A stretch of 64,000 bases of DNA from UBA12087 sp964370815 (GCA_964370815.1 CAYJKQ010000007.1:90421-154420); one strand, 5' to 3'; shown: positions 15,004 to 25,227, counted from the stretch's first letter. The notes: generated by a model from the sequence alone, not told the origin. Numbers and translations: made by a program.

Positions 15004-15705
15004 TCAGCTGACCATTTTCTGTGTTCTTATCCATAGTCTCTGTCGCAGTGAAGTCGCCCAGCGCTTCACGGGTGGAATGCGCAGGACCAGCAGCACTGTG
15101 ATCACGAATCCCAAGACCAGCGGGCGGACGATGTTTCCGCTCAGGGTGGTAAGCGAGCCTTTTAGAGCCAGGGCATTGTGCAGAACAGCCAGGGCACCCA
15201 CCAGGTAGATCAACCTGTGAAGTTTCTTCCATCTTTTCCCCAGGCGTTTCATCCAATATTTAAAGGAGGTGGTTGCAAGCGCCAGAAGGATAAATCCTGC
15301 CGATGAGCCGATGATGATAAATGGTTTCTCGATCATCAACTTGAATATTTCGCGCAGATCCAGCCCATAATCCAATACTGCGAAAGTCAGGAAATGGAGG
15401 CTGAAGTAAAAGAAGGTGTACAAACCCAGGGCGCGGCCATGTTTTGATAACCTTCTCCAGCCTGTCAGGGTTACCAGGGGGGTCACTGCCAGGCTCAGCA
15501 CCAGCATATTGATGGCAGCTCGCCCAAGATATTGTTCGATGAACTGGATCGGGTTAAAGGTCAGACCGTTGGTCTGCCACTTGTAAATGAGCATGATCAG
15601 GGAGAGTGATCCGATCAAATGAACGCCAATCCGCAGCCAGTCGACAGATGCCTTGACTTGTTTTTTGGATCTTGGAAAGGATGCCCCTGCAAAGTTTGGT
15701 TTCAT
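15004..15705 (-). CDS. msrQ: MsrQ-like haem-binding membrane subunit
   Basis: A 233-residue polytopic protein of the ferric-reductase-like (YedZ/MsrQ) family with about six membrane helices. Conserved His residues sit in helices (FFYFSLHFLTFAVLDYG, HRLIYLVGALAVLHNALA). MsrQ passes electrons from the quinone pool or a flavin reductase to MsrP. It begins eight bases after the MsrP stop, in the usual msrPQ order, which supports the assignment. Confidence 0.9.
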   Translation of the reverse strand: MKPNFAGASFPRSKKQVKASVDWLRIGVHLIGSLSLIMLIYKWQTNGLTFNPIQFIEQYLGRAAINMLVLSLAVTPLVTLTGWRRLSKHGRALGLYTFFYFSLHFLTFAVLDYGLDLREIFKLMIEKPFIIIGSSAGFILLALATTSFKYWMKRLGKRWKKLHRLIYLVGALAVLHNALALKGSLTTLSGNIVRPLVLGFVITVLLVLRIPPVKRWATSLRQRLWIRTQKMVS

Positions 15706-15713
15706 TGCTTATC

Positions 15714-16649
15714 TTAATAATACTTTTGAAGATCCATTCCTTCATACAGGGTTGCCACCTGGTCGGTATAGCCATTGAACATCAAGGTTTCCCGGCGGCT
15801 GATCTCACCGATGCGTCGTTCGGAACCTTGACTCCAGCGTGGATGGTCGACTTGCGGATTGACGTTGGCATAAAACCCGTATTCATTGGGGGCGATCGTT
15901 TCCCACAAAGTGGCGGGTTGTTTGGCTGTCAGTTCCACCTTGATCACGGCTTTGATGGATTTAAAACCATACTTCCAGGGTACCACCAGGCGGATGCCGC
16001 CGCCATTCTGGGCGGGCAATTCGCCGCCATACAAGCCGGTGGCAAGCAAGGTCAGGTCATGCATGGCTTCATCCAGGCGCAAGCCTTCCTGGTAGGGCCA
16101 GGGATAATTCGGTTGTTTTTGTCCGGGCATTTCATCCGGGTTGAATACCGTTTCAAAGCGCACATATTTGGCTTCAGAACTGGGTTCCACCTCGGTCAGT
16201 AATTTGGAGAGCGGAAATCCGAACCAGGGGATGACCATGCTCCAGGCTTCAACACAACGCAGACGGTAGATGCGCTCTTCAGGCTGGAATTTCCTGATCA
16301 GGTCATCCACACCATACTTGCCTGGTTTGTTGACCAACCCGGATACTTCCACCTCCCAGGGTGAGGTCTGGAAGTTTTCAGCCAGCCTGGCCACGCCTTC
16401 CTTATCAGTTGTAAATTCATAATAATTGTTGTAATGCGTAATTTCATCAAACGTATTGGGTGTCTCACCAATATCACTGATTTGGGAGGGGTTTGCTGTA
16501 ACACCCGGATTTGCCTGAATGGGAGACACTCCACAAGCCGCCAGGGTTAAACTGCCAGCAATTACGCCGGCTGCTTTAATAAAATCACGCCTGGAAAGGT
16601 ATACCTCTTTTGGGGTGATCTGTGATGATGGGATGGTATTGTTTTTCAT
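15714..16649 (-). CDS. msrP: MsrP-like molybdopterin protein-methionine-sulfoxide reductase
   Basis: A 311-residue oxidoreductase exported by the Tat route (SRRDFIKAAGVIAGSLTLAAC; the twin Arg is at about 20-21). The molybdenum-ligand region reads YRLRCVEAWSMVIPWFGFPL, with the Cys in the same RCVEAWSM context as E. coli MsrP. Other family blocks are WEVEVSGLVNKPGKYGVDD and VPWKYGFKSIKAVIKVELT. MsrP repairs oxidised methionines in exported proteins, which fits the many lipoproteins encoded here. AGGAG precedes the ATG. The Tat signal overlaps a possible lipobox (LAAC), so the protein may also be lipid-anchored. Confidence 0.92.
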   Translation of the reverse strand: MKNNTIPSSQITPKEVYLSRRDFIKAAGVIAGSLTLAACGVSPIQANPGVTANPSQISDIGETPNTFDEITHYNNYYEFTTDKEGVARLAENFQTSPWEVEVSGLVNKPGKYGVDDLIRKFQPEERIYRLRCVEAWSMVIPWFGFPLSKLLTEVEPSSEAKYVRFETVFNPDEMPGQKQPNYPWPYQEGLRLDEAMHDLTLLATGLYGGELPAQNGGGIRLVVPWKYGFKSIKAVIKVELTAKQPATLWETIAPNEYGFYANVNPQVDHPRWSQGSERRIGEISRRETLMFNGYTDQVATLYEGMDLQKYY

Positions 16650-17471
16650 GTAAAACTCCTGATTACAAGGTATGCTAACTGCTCAAGCTAAAACCCAAAA
16701 AATTTCTCTGGCAGAAGGATTGGAACACTTAGCCTGAGATTGATGCTGTCGATCACTTTGTTTTTACTGGTAGACTTTTAGTGGTATTCTCGTTAAGTGT
16801 TTGATCATTTATTTTTTGTAGGTTGGGCTGAGGGGCTCAAAGGTATTGCTCAAGCAGGTAATTCATTACCCTGAAACCCAACGATATACTTTGCGTTCTG
16901 TTGTCAATTGATTTTGGCGATCCCGGATTGACACTACCCAACCCACAAATTGCTCAATTATTGAGAGAGAGAACCATTCAGGGTCTGAGTTGTAACAAGT
17001 AATGTATCATTAAAATATTAATTTGGTATTAATTTAGAATAAGGTCTTTTTTCACCGATTCGGTCAGGAACACTTGGAGGTCTTCCTAAGTGTACGTATG
17101 TCGCACCTTCGCAAAACCTTGTCATTAAGAGACCGACCGGTATCACAATAGATAAGATTAGAATTCTGGAAAATAATCCGAGACATAATAGGATATATAA
17201 TATCTATTATATTGTAATATATAGTATAATCTTATTATCGTAACCAGGGAGTTTCAATAGTTAGATCGCCAGCTATTGTTATTGGGTGGGAGATCAACCC
17301 GGACACCATCACAATATCAAGGTATTCATAATTTAATATTTGGTCATATATCGAAACGCTGGATTTATTTTAAAACCCTCTTCAATTAATGGGTATGTGT
17401 GAAGGCAGCCATCTTTTGCTTTTTTCCCTTCTCGCATGAGTATGGATTGATTTATGTAGGAGTTAATTAAC
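16650..17471. other. AT-rich intergenic region with a degenerate repeat copy
   Basis: No gene seen in 822 bases. Bases 16818-16950 hold a worn copy of the GTAGGTTGGG...CCCAACC element found intact at 49883-50274. An imperfect hairpin (ACACTT...AAGTGT) lies at 17069-17093, and an AT-only tract with small palindromes at 17190-17240. Confidence 0.6.
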
Positions 17472-18701
17472 ATGACTGAAAGAATGGATACTGTTATTAT
17501 TGGTGGCGGCCAGGGCGGTCTCTCCACCAGCTACTACTTGAAGCAACAGGATCGCGAGCATATTGTTTTGGAGCAATCAAATCAAGCCGCAAAAGCCTGG
17601 CGTGAGCGCTGGGATTCATTTACGCTCAACACTCCCAACAAAATGACCAGGCTCCCTGGAGCAGAGTACCAGGGTGATGACCCGGATGGATTCCTGGCTC
17701 GCGAAAAAATCATCGCTTATTTTGAAGATTACATAACTCGCTTCGAATTGCCTGTCAGATATGGCGTCAAGGTGAAAACCGTGGAGCCGATTCGATCAGG
17801 TTACCTTGTTTCCTGCGATGGTGCGGAATTTGAAGCTGTCAATGTTGTTGTCGCAACAGGTTTGAATCAAAAAGCCAGGATACCTGCCTTCAGTATGAAC
17901 CTGCCTGGCGGGATCCACCAACTTCATTCCGGAGAATACCGGAATCCATCGGAGCTTCCTGAAGGTGCAGTACTGGTGGTCGGTTCAGCCCAGTCCGGGT
18001 GCCAGATCGCAGAAGAACTTTTCCAGAACGGACGAAAGGTTTATTTATCCGTATGCAGTGCTGGTAGGGTACCCCGCCGCTATCGTGGAAGGGATGTGAC
18101 CTATTGGTTGGAAAAAATTCCATTTTTTAACAGGACAGTTGACGATCTCCCATCTCCGAAAGCAAAATTTGCTGCCAATCCGCATGTCACAGGAAATGCG
18201 GGCGGACACACTTTGAACTTGCATCAATTTGTTGAGGAAGGGGTGGTGTTATTAGGACACCTGAATAGAATTGAGGGAGATCGCATCTTTTTAGAATCGG
18301 ACTTGATGGAGAATCTTGAAAAAGCAGATAAATTCGAATCTGACATTATTGCGAAAATAGATGGATATATCCTGGCGCATGGAATTGAAGCACCTGTTGA
18401 AAACCTCCCGGACTTTCGTGATGGTTATGCTGCACAAGCGATTTCTGAATTGGATCTGAAAAAGGCTGGCATCACCAGTGTTATTTGGGCTACAGGTTAT
18501 AGATTTAATTTTGGTATGGTGAAGCTTCCGGTATTTGATGAAGATGGATTCCCTGTCCAGAAGCGCGGAGTTACTGAATTTCCAGGATTGTACTTTGTAG
18601 GACTTCCCTTTATCCACACGGCTGCATCCGGACTCCTGGCAGGTGTTGGTGAGGATGCCAGCTATATTTCGGAACACCTGGCACAAATGGGTGTCCGGTA
18701 A
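17472..18701 (+). CDS. flavin-dependent monooxygenase (CzcO/FMO-like)
   Basis: A 409-residue two-dinucleotide-fold flavoprotein. The FAD site is at the N-terminus (TVIIGGGQGGLSTSYYL), and a second nucleotide fold for NADPH reads AVLVVGSAQSGCQIAEEL. A late FAD-contact block is present (VIWATGYRFNFG, and PGLYFVGLPF). This group includes flavin monooxygenases and proteins annotated as putative potassium-transport flavoproteins. It probably hydroxylates or oxidises a small molecule with NADPH and O2; the substrate is unknown. TAGGAG precedes the ATG. The next gene, 58 bp away, resembles small monooxygenase-like proteins, so the two may work on the same compound. Confidence 0.88.
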   Translation: MTERMDTVIIGGGQGGLSTSYYLKQQDREHIVLEQSNQAAKAWRERWDSFTLNTPNKMTRLPGAEYQGDDPDGFLAREKIIAYFEDYITRFELPVRYGVKVKTVEPIRSGYLVSCDGAEFEAVNVVVATGLNQKARIPAFSMNLPGGIHQLHSGEYRNPSELPEGAVLVVGSAQSGCQIAEELFQNGRKVYLSVCSAGRVPRRYRGRDVTYWLEKIPFFNRTVDDLPSPKAKFAANPHVTGNAGGHTLNLHQFVEEGVVLLGHLNRIEGDRIFLESDLMENLEKADKFESDIIAKIDGYILAHGIEAPVENLPDFRDGYAAQAISELDLKKAGITSVIWATGYRFNFGMVKLPVFDEDGFPVQKRGVTEFPGLYFVGLPFIHTAASGLLAGVGEDASYISEHLAQMGVR

Positions 18702-18759
18702 TGACCCTTCGTAGTTTATAAATCAGGGCAGATAAATAGCAAGAAAGGAAAGGAAAAAA

Positions 18760-19143
18760 ATGTCTGTACCCATAATCTTTATCACAACCTTTCAGATCGA
18801 AAAAGGTGCCCTCGAGAAATTCAAAGAGGCGGCTCGAAAGTCAACGGATTTCCTGGAGGCGAACGGTCCTCAGCTTTTGGCAGAGGTCTGCATCGATGAG
18901 AATGAGATGCGGGCACATGGAATCCAGGTACATCGAGATTCAGAATCAATCCTCACTCATTGGCAAACTGCTGACCCTTACATGCGCGACGTGATGCAGT
19001 ACATCACCACCACGCGTGTTGATATCTACGGCCAACCAAACGAGGCTGTACTAGAAGGGATGCGACAACTCTCCTCCCAGGGGGCTGTCATATCCGTAAC
19101 ACCTCATTTCGTTGGTTTTAGCCGACTTCCTGGGATTGAGTAA
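18760..19143 (+). CDS. small dimeric alpha-beta barrel (ABM-like) protein
   Basis: A 127-residue protein resembling antibiotic-biosynthesis-monooxygenase/ferredoxin-like dimeric barrels: an opening strand PIIFITTFQIEKGALEKFKE, a helix ARKSTDFLEANGPQLLAEV and a later strand with HGIQVHRDSESILTHW. No cofactor motif is evident. GAAAGGAAAGG lies upstream of the ATG. Position after the flavin monooxygenase suggests a shared pathway. The family call is moderately sure; the function is not. Confidence 0.65.
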   Translation: MSVPIIFITTFQIEKGALEKFKEAARKSTDFLEANGPQLLAEVCIDENEMRAHGIQVHRDSESILTHWQTADPYMRDVMQYITTTRVDIYGQPNEAVLEGMRQLSSQGAVISVTPHFVGFSRLPGIE

Positions 19144-19541
19144 TCTCACTTACCGTATAACATGTGGTACCACCTAACCTTTGGCAGTCGAGTAGCCACC
19201 TCAGCCTACCACAATCTTACTTAACCATTTTTTTCTTAAATTACCTCTTGGAGAAATTAGCATAATAATCAAACTTAATGTAATGTTCACCATCTCCACC
19301 ATATTCTTGCTGTTTTTAGGTCTTGGATTAACTTTCATGACCAGTCTTTATTCACGGGATGGTCGGTTTGCTCTATTATCCAAGTGATCTGTTCGACGAA
19401 GCAAGTCGGGTGCAAACTGAATTCCTGATGAAATGGCTATGAATTATGCCGAACTTACTTTTACGGTGGATGCACCAAGGATGCTGCGTCTTGCAATGAG
19501 AACTTTAAAATGCTGTTTACATTTTTCAAAGGAATAAATAA
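19144..19541. other. intergenic region without recognisable gene
   Basis: AT-rich, 398 bases. No convincing reading frame or structure was found. AAAGGAATAAATAA just before 19542 provides the ribosome site for the decarboxylase. Confidence 0.5.
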
Positions 19542-21071
19542 ATGAATAATAAAAATCAAAAAACAAATCTAATCGATAGGGATGCGCCACTCGAAATTCA
19601 TAGTGAGGAATTTCGTAAACTCGGTTATTCGCTTGTGGACGAAATTGCAGAATTTCTCGATGGATTGTCTCAACGTCCAGTGACTGTTGATGAGAATCCT
19701 CAAACCATACGCAAGATTTTAGGTCCAGACAAACTGCCTGAGGGTGGATCACCCGCAAAGGAAATATTTGAAGACGTAACAGACCTGCTCTTTGACCACT
19801 CGCTCTTTAACGGTCACCCGAGATTCTGGGGATATATCACATCATCCGCAGCACCCATAGGTGCACTGGCTGATCTATTGGCAAGTGCAGTGAACCCGAA
19901 TGTTGGAGCTTCCATCCTATCGCCAATCGCAAGTGAAATTGAAGCACAAACGATACGTTGGATCGCTGACATGATCGGTTTCCCAAGAACCTGCGGAGGA
20001 TTGTTGGTAAGCGGTGGCAATATGGCAAATTTTGTGTGCTTCCTGGCTGCTCGCAAATCAAAAGTTACCTGGGATATTAAAGAAGAAGGTTTGTCTGCAA
20101 GCAAGCAACGTATGGTCGTTTATGTTTCGAAAGAAACCCACACCTGGATCGATAAGGCTGCAGAATTATTTGGTTTAGGCGCAAAATCTGTGCGCTGGAT
20201 AAAAACCAATGCAGATCAACAAATGGACGTGGAGAGTCTGGAAAAACAGATCGTGGCAGATCTGGCGGATGAGCATTTTCCTTTTCTTGTAGTTGGAACA
20301 GCCGGTACTGTCAGTACTGGTGCAATTGATCCGCTAAATGAAATTGCGGAAATATGCAAAAAATATAATTTATGGTTCCATGTAGATGGAGCTTATGGAG
20401 CTCCTGCGGCTGTTTTGCCGGATGCTTCCCTTCAGCTATTGGGCTTGCGCAAAGCTGACTCGATAGCGTTGGACCCGCACAAATGGCTCTACAGCCCGCT
20501 TGAAGCTGGGTGTGTCCTGGTGAGAGATCCTCATCACCTGCTGGAAACTTTCAGTCATCATCCTGTGTATTACAATTTTGACGGAAATCGGGAAGATCCA
20601 CCCATCAACTTTTTAGAGTATGGTTTACAAAACTCGCGCGGTTTCCGAGCACTTAAAGTCTGGTTGGCACTTCGTCAGGTAGGACGAGAGGGTTATATTC
20701 AGATGATCGGTGATGACATAGCCCTTGCACAAGCTCTACATGAGAAGATTGACAATCACCCAGAATTACAAGCTGAAACTCAGAATCTGAGCATTACGAC
20801 TTTTCGTTTCATTCCGCTTGATTTGATCGGTCGCCAAGCGGACATCGACAGTTATTTGAATAAACTCAACGAAGAACTTCTCAACCGATTGCAAAAAAGC
20901 GGTGAAGCTTTTATATCAAATGCTATGGTCGATGGAAAATATCTTTTGCGAGCATGTATCGTCAACTTCCGCACAACATTGTCTGATGTTGAAGCTCTTC
21001 CAGAGATTGTAATAAGACTCGGAAGGAAACTTGATTCTGAAATTCGCCCCAAATCATTTCTGGCAAGCTAG
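19542..21071 (+). CDS. PLP-dependent group II amino-acid decarboxylase
   Basis: A 509-residue pyridoxal-phosphate enzyme of the group II decarboxylase family (glutamate, aromatic-amino-acid, cysteine-sulfinate types). The N-terminal half shows FNGHPRFWGYITSSAAPIGA and GLLVSGGNMANFVCFLAAR. The PLP Asp-containing block is WFHVDGAYGAPAAV, and the Schiff-base Lys is in ALDPHKWLYSPLEAGC. The C-terminal small domain is complete. The substrate cannot be deduced, although aromatic amino acids are the commonest for this layout. It is a single gene closed by a very strong terminator at 21124. Confidence 0.92.
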   Translation: MNNKNQKTNLIDRDAPLEIHSEEFRKLGYSLVDEIAEFLDGLSQRPVTVDENPQTIRKILGPDKLPEGGSPAKEIFEDVTDLLFDHSLFNGHPRFWGYITSSAAPIGALADLLASAVNPNVGASILSPIASEIEAQTIRWIADMIGFPRTCGGLLVSGGNMANFVCFLAARKSKVTWDIKEEGLSASKQRMVVYVSKETHTWIDKAAELFGLGAKSVRWIKTNADQQMDVESLEKQIVADLADEHFPFLVVGTAGTVSTGAIDPLNEIAEICKKYNLWFHVDGAYGAPAAVLPDASLQLLGLRKADSIALDPHKWLYSPLEAGCVLVRDPHHLLETFSHHPVYYNFDGNREDPPINFLEYGLQNSRGFRALKVWLALRQVGREGYIQMIGDDIALAQALHEKIDNHPELQAETQNLSITTFRFIPLDLIGRQADIDSYLNKLNEELLNRLQKSGEAFISNAMVDGKYLLRACIVNFRTTLSDVEALPEIVIRLGRKLDSEIRPKSFLAS

Positions 21072-21123
21072 TGGACGGAGAAATTCTATATACGATCTTA
21101 CATTTGGGAGTGAAGCAGGACTT

Positions 21124-21161
21124 AAAAGCCTGGCAGGGTTTGAACCCTGCCAGGCTTTTTT
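21124..21161 (+). terminator. strong rho-independent terminator
   Basis: A perfect 17-bp stem (21124-21140 with 21143-21159), a 2-base loop and a run of T. It also works as a terminator on the opposite strand (A-run on the left) for the convergent LysM gene. Confidence 0.92.
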
Positions 21162-21215
21162 GCATCTGTAGTGATCCGATTATTTAGATTTGATAAAAAC
21201 CCTTCTGAGTTACGA

Positions 21216-21938
21216 TCAAGGCGTTGGGGTTACTGTGGGGGTGCTTATGCTGGTGGGAACAGCGGTCACCATGTTGACAGGTATGATCAGCAATTGACCG
21301 GGGTAAATTACTGAAGTCTCATCTTCAAGGATATCCGGATTGGCTTTGATGATGTCTGCAATGGTGCTGAGGAATTTATCAGCAATGGTGCCCAGACTGT
21401 CTCCAGGCATCACAAAGTAGGTGATCTTGGTGCCGCGCGGGGCATCCTGCGGCCAGGGTGTCAGGGTGGGCATGGGCCAGCCGGGTGGTGGAACCAGGAT
21501 CTCCTGACCGACATAAATGATCTGGGTGACAGAATCAATGACCGGGTTGAACATCAGGATCAGAATAACCCCATTCTCACCCAGTTCAAACTTTTCGGCA
21601 ATGGTGGAAATGGAATCACCTTCCTGGATAATATAATAGAAAGGCGCGCTTGGTGTGGGTGTGGTGGTCTGGGTGGGCGTGCTGGTGAGCGTGGGAGTCT
21701 GGGTGGGCGGGGGCGTGTTGGTTGGGGAAGGTGTGATGGTGGGCGTGGGTGTCTTGGATGCGAAAAGGGTGATGGAACCAACGCCTCCATTGAGCGATAA
21801 CACCAGGATGATAATACCACCGATCACAAATACAGCCGCCAGGATCCAGATCAGAATGGGTTGTAAACGACTGCGCCGTTTACGGTACGAGTCGATCGTA
21901 GATTTTATGGGAGGATTTTCGTTCATTTTTTTGTCCAT
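21216..21938 (-). CDS. membrane-anchored protein with two LysM domains
   Basis: A 240-residue protein. A cytoplasmic basic segment (SYRKRRSRLQP) precedes a membrane helix (ILIWILAAVFVIGGIIILVL). A Thr/Pro repeat linker follows (TPTITPSPTNTPPPTQTP), then two LysM modules, YYIIQEGDSISTIAEKF and TYFVMPGDSLGTIADKF. LysM binds peptidoglycan or chitin-like glycans, so this is a cell-wall-associated protein. No catalytic domain is attached. It follows uvrA on the same strand after 83 bp, probably without functional relation. Confidence 0.9.
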   Translation of the reverse strand: MDKKMNENPPIKSTIDSYRKRRSRLQPILIWILAAVFVIGGIIILVLSLNGGVGSITLFASKTPTPTITPSPTNTPPPTQTPTLTSTPTQTTTPTPSAPFYYIIQEGDSISTIAEKFELGENGVILILMFNPVIDSVTQIIYVGQEILVPPPGWPMPTLTPWPQDAPRGTKITYFVMPGDSLGTIADKFLSTIADIIKANPDILEDETSVIYPGQLLIIPVNMVTAVPTSISTPTVTPTP

Positions 21939-22021
21939 TCAGGTCACTTGCAATAGATTAATTGATGTGCTGGGGGTAAACCCATCCACTATTACCAATT
22001 ATTCTACCTGAGATTCGGTCT

Positions 22022-24949
22022 TTAAGCGAGTGCTGGAGGAAGGCGCGGCTGGAGATGGCGGAGAAGATATTGACCGGTGTAGGACTTTTCCACGGCGCAG
22101 ATCTGCTCCGGGGTGCCCTCAGCCAACAGCCGCCCGCCGCGCTCGCCACCCTCCGGACCGAGATCGATGATCCAGTCCGCCACCTTGATGATGTCCGGGT
22201 TGTGTTCAATGATCAGGACGGAGTTGCCGGATTCGACCAGGGTCTGCAACACTTCGATCAATTTGTGCACATCAGCGGCATGCAGACCAACAGAAGGTTC
22301 ATCGAGCACATACAGGGTGCGGCCGGTGGCGCGCTTGGAGAGTTCACGCGATAGTTTTACGCGCTGGGCTTCGCCGCCGGAGAGTGTGGTGGCAGGCTGT
22401 CCGATACGGATATATCCGAGACCAACTTCCTGCAGAGTCTTGAGCTTGTTGGCCATGGCTGGGAAAGCCGAGAAGATCTGCAATCCTTTTTCGATGGTCA
22501 GGTCAAGCACATCAGCCACCGAGTGTCCTTTGAAATGGACCTGCAGGGTTTCGTTGTTAAAGCGTGTGCCGTGGCAGATGTCGCATGGGACGTAGATATC
22601 CGGCAGGAACTGCATTTCGATGCGCAGCTGTCCCTGTCCCTGGCAGGCCTCACAGCGCCCGCCATGCACATTAAATGAAAAGCGTCCGGGTTTGTAGCCG
22701 CGCACCTTGCTTTCGGGCAGCTCGGCAAACAGCTTGCGGATCTCATCGAACAGCCCGGTATAGGTGCCCGGATTGGAGCGGGGCGTGCGTCCGATCGGGG
22801 ACTGGTCGATGTTGATGATCTTGTCGATATGTTCCAACCCGTCAATCCGGTCATGATCGCCCGGGTTGGTGTGGGAACCATGCAGGCTGTGCGCCAGGGC
22901 CTGGTAGAGCACATCCACCATCAGGGTGGATTTGCCCGACCCGGATACGCCTGTGATGCAGACCAGTTTGCCGAGGGGAATATCGACCGTGATGTCTTTC
23001 AGGTTGTTGGCGCGGGCTCCCACAACAGTCAGGTGTTTCCCGTTTCCTGTGCGCCGTTTTTTGGGTACCGGCACGCTCTTGCGTCCGGACAGGTAGGCAC
23101 CTGTCAGTGATCTGGGGTGCACCAGGATATCCGCCGGGGTGCCTTCGGCGACGATGCGTCCACCGTGCTCGCCTGCGCCAGGACCGAGGTCAACGATCCA
23201 GTCGGCTGCCAGGATGGTCTCATCGTCATGCTCAACCACCATGACCGTGTTGCCCAGGTCACGCAGACCCTTGAGGGTATCCAGCAGGCGCTGATTGTCG
23301 CGCGGGTGCAAACCGATGGAAGGCTCATCCAGGACGTAGAGTACGCCCACCAGGCGCGAACCGACCTGGGTAGCCAGGCGGATGCGCTGGGCTTCTCCGC
23401 CTGAAAGACTGCCGGCAGAACGGTTGAGGGTCAGATAATCCAGACCGACATTGACAAGGAATCCCAGGCGGGCCTGGATCTCTTTGAGGATACGCTCGGC
23501 GATTGCCTGCTGGCGTCTGTTGAAGGGGGTCTTTTTTCCACTCAATATGTCGATCCATTCCAGCGTTTGCAACACAGGCCACCCGGTGGTTTGCACGATG
23601 TTGAAATCGTCCACGGTGACCGCCAGGGCTTCGGCGCGCAGGCGCAGACCTTTGCAGGAAGGGCAGGGACGGTCGGTCATGTATTCCATGATACGGTTGC
23701 GCATGTAATCCGAGTTGGTGTCACGGAAGCGGCGCATCATGTTGGGGATGACCCCCTCGAAGGTGCGGTTGAATTTGTATTCGCGACCCTTGGGGTTCTT
23801 ATAGGTCATTTCGACCTCTTTACCCTGGGTGCCGGTCATGATGATCTTCAATTTTTCCGGTGAGATGGTGCGGACCGGGGCATCCAGATCGATCTTGAAG
23901 TGTCTGGCTGCACCTTCCAGACTTTGCCAGTACCAGCCGCCTTCCTGGCGCGGACCGCTCCATTCGGACAGGACGATGGCGCCATCGTTGAGAGAAAGTT
24001 CGTCATCGGGGATGAGCCGTTCGGGGTCGATCTCGAGCTTGCTGCCCAGACCCTGGCAATCCGGGCATGCCCCATGCGGTGTATTAAATGAAAAGGTGCG
24101 AGGTTCGATCTCGGGGATGCTGATGTTATGTTCCGGGCAAGCCAGGTGTTCGGAAAAATGGTATTCAATGGGGTCGTTCCTGCCGTCCGGGCTTTCATCC
24201 CCTGCTGGAAGGGTCTGGATGGTGAGGTAACCATCCCCAAATTTGAGGGAGGTTTCCACCGAGTCGGTCAGACGGGTGCGGGACGCGCCGGTCTCGCTTT
24301 CGTCCTGTAAGTGTGAAATGACCAGGCGGTCGACCACGGCTTCGATGGTATGGATCTTATAACGGTCGAGCTCGATCTCATCCTCCAGGTTGAAGATCGT
24401 GCCGTCCACGCGCGTGCGCACGAAACCGGCTTTGCGGATCTCCTCAAAGACAGCCTGGTAGGTGCCTTTGCGGCCGCGCACTAGGGGAGCCAGGACCAGG
24501 ATGCGGGTTCCTTCCGGCAGGGCTTCAATGGTTTCGACGATCTCCTGTGCGGATTGTTTGGCAACCTCGCGCCCGCAGATGGGGCAGTGCGGTATGCCGA
24601 CGCGCGCAAACAGGAGACGCAGGTAGTCATACACTTCGGTGACGGTGCCGACCGTGGAACGCGGGTTGTGGGAGGTGCCTTTCTGGTCGATGGAGACAGC
24701 CGGTGAGAGACCTTCGATGGTATCCACATCCGGTTTGTCCAATTGACCCAGGAACTGGCGGGCATAGGCGGACAGCGATTCGACGTAGCGGCGCTGACCT
24801 TCCGCAAAAATGGTATCGAACGCCAGGGATGATTTACCCGAGCCGGACAGACCGGTGATGACCACCAGCTTGTTGCGCGGGATCTCGACGGTAATATTTT
24901 TCAGGTTGTGGGCACGGGCGCCCACCACGCGGATGACATCAGGGGACAT
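22022..24949 (-). CDS. uvrA: UvrA, excinuclease ABC subunit A
   Basis: A full-length 975-residue UvrA. Two ABC ATPase modules are present, with Walker A at ITGLSGSGKSSLAFD and ITGVSGSGKSTLMVD and signature motifs SAGSLSGGEAQRIRLA and PATTLSGGEAQRVKLS. Zinc-binding blocks include CPICGREV, CPDCQGLG and CEACQGQG...CDICHGTRF. UvrA dimers with UvrB find helix-distorting lesions in nucleotide-excision repair. uvrB and uvrC are not nearby. No LexA-type box is found upstream, unlike the polymerase operon. Confidence 0.98.
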   Translation of the reverse strand: MSPDVIRVVGARAHNLKNITVEIPRNKLVVITGLSGSGKSSLAFDTIFAEGQRRYVESLSAYARQFLGQLDKPDVDTIEGLSPAVSIDQKGTSHNPRSTVGTVTEVYDYLRLLFARVGIPHCPICGREVAKQSAQEIVETIEALPEGTRILVLAPLVRGRKGTYQAVFEEIRKAGFVRTRVDGTIFNLEDEIELDRYKIHTIEAVVDRLVISHLQDESETGASRTRLTDSVETSLKFGDGYLTIQTLPAGDESPDGRNDPIEYHFSEHLACPEHNISIPEIEPRTFSFNTPHGACPDCQGLGSKLEIDPERLIPDDELSLNDGAIVLSEWSGPRQEGGWYWQSLEGAARHFKIDLDAPVRTISPEKLKIIMTGTQGKEVEMTYKNPKGREYKFNRTFEGVIPNMMRRFRDTNSDYMRNRIMEYMTDRPCPSCKGLRLRAEALAVTVDDFNIVQTTGWPVLQTLEWIDILSGKKTPFNRRQQAIAERILKEIQARLGFLVNVGLDYLTLNRSAGSLSGGEAQRIRLATQVGSRLVGVLYVLDEPSIGLHPRDNQRLLDTLKGLRDLGNTVMVVEHDDETILAADWIVDLGPGAGEHGGRIVAEGTPADILVHPRSLTGAYLSGRKSVPVPKKRRTGNGKHLTVVGARANNLKDITVDIPLGKLVCITGVSGSGKSTLMVDVLYQALAHSLHGSHTNPGDHDRIDGLEHIDKIINIDQSPIGRTPRSNPGTYTGLFDEIRKLFAELPESKVRGYKPGRFSFNVHGGRCEACQGQGQLRIEMQFLPDIYVPCDICHGTRFNNETLQVHFKGHSVADVLDLTIEKGLQIFSAFPAMANKLKTLQEVGLGYIRIGQPATTLSGGEAQRVKLSRELSKRATGRTLYVLDEPSVGLHAADVHKLIEVLQTLVESGNSVLIIEHNPDIIKVADWIIDLGPEGGERGGRLLAEGTPEQICAVEKSYTGQYLLRHLQPRLPPALA

Positions 24950-24997
24950 TTGGTTCGCTTTCTGTGTAAAGAAGATCAGGTTTTAGGGCAATCTATA

Positions 24998-25006
24998 ATT
25001 ATACCA
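24998..25006 (-). promoter_or_regulatory. extended -10 promoter for uvrA
   Basis: Minus strand TGG-TATAAT (25006-24998), a good extended -10 element, gives a leader of about 40 bases before the uvrA ATG at 24949. No clear -35 is visible. Confidence 0.5.
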
Positions 25007-25022
25007 GTGAGGAATAATGTAT

Positions 25023-25103
25023 GACCACGGACGATGGACAATGAGATAAGACCGCGGACGATGGACAGTGAAAAAAGACCGCGGACGATGGACCATGGAC
25101 GAT
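25023..25103. repeat. three degenerate tandem repeats of GACCGCGGACGATGGAC
   Basis: Three copies, about 27 bases apart, with varying A-rich tails. Reading frames crossing them are artefacts of the repeat. Confidence 0.8.
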
Positions 25104-25227
25104 AAATAAGTGCCCCGTCGTCTCTGTAGCTGGTTGGAGCTGGGAAAATATTTAACACAAAGACACAAAGGCACCAAGGTTTTGAGGATGTGAGAGCAAG
25201 AAGAACAGGAACGAATCCTGACCCGAG

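Noticed and set aside
22055..24310. Plus-strand frames antisense to uvrA
   Set aside because: GC-driven shadows of the real gene, without domains or start signals.
24925..25000. LexA-type box in front of uvrA
   Set aside because: Only one GAAC half-site with wrong spacing to a GTTC-like partner.
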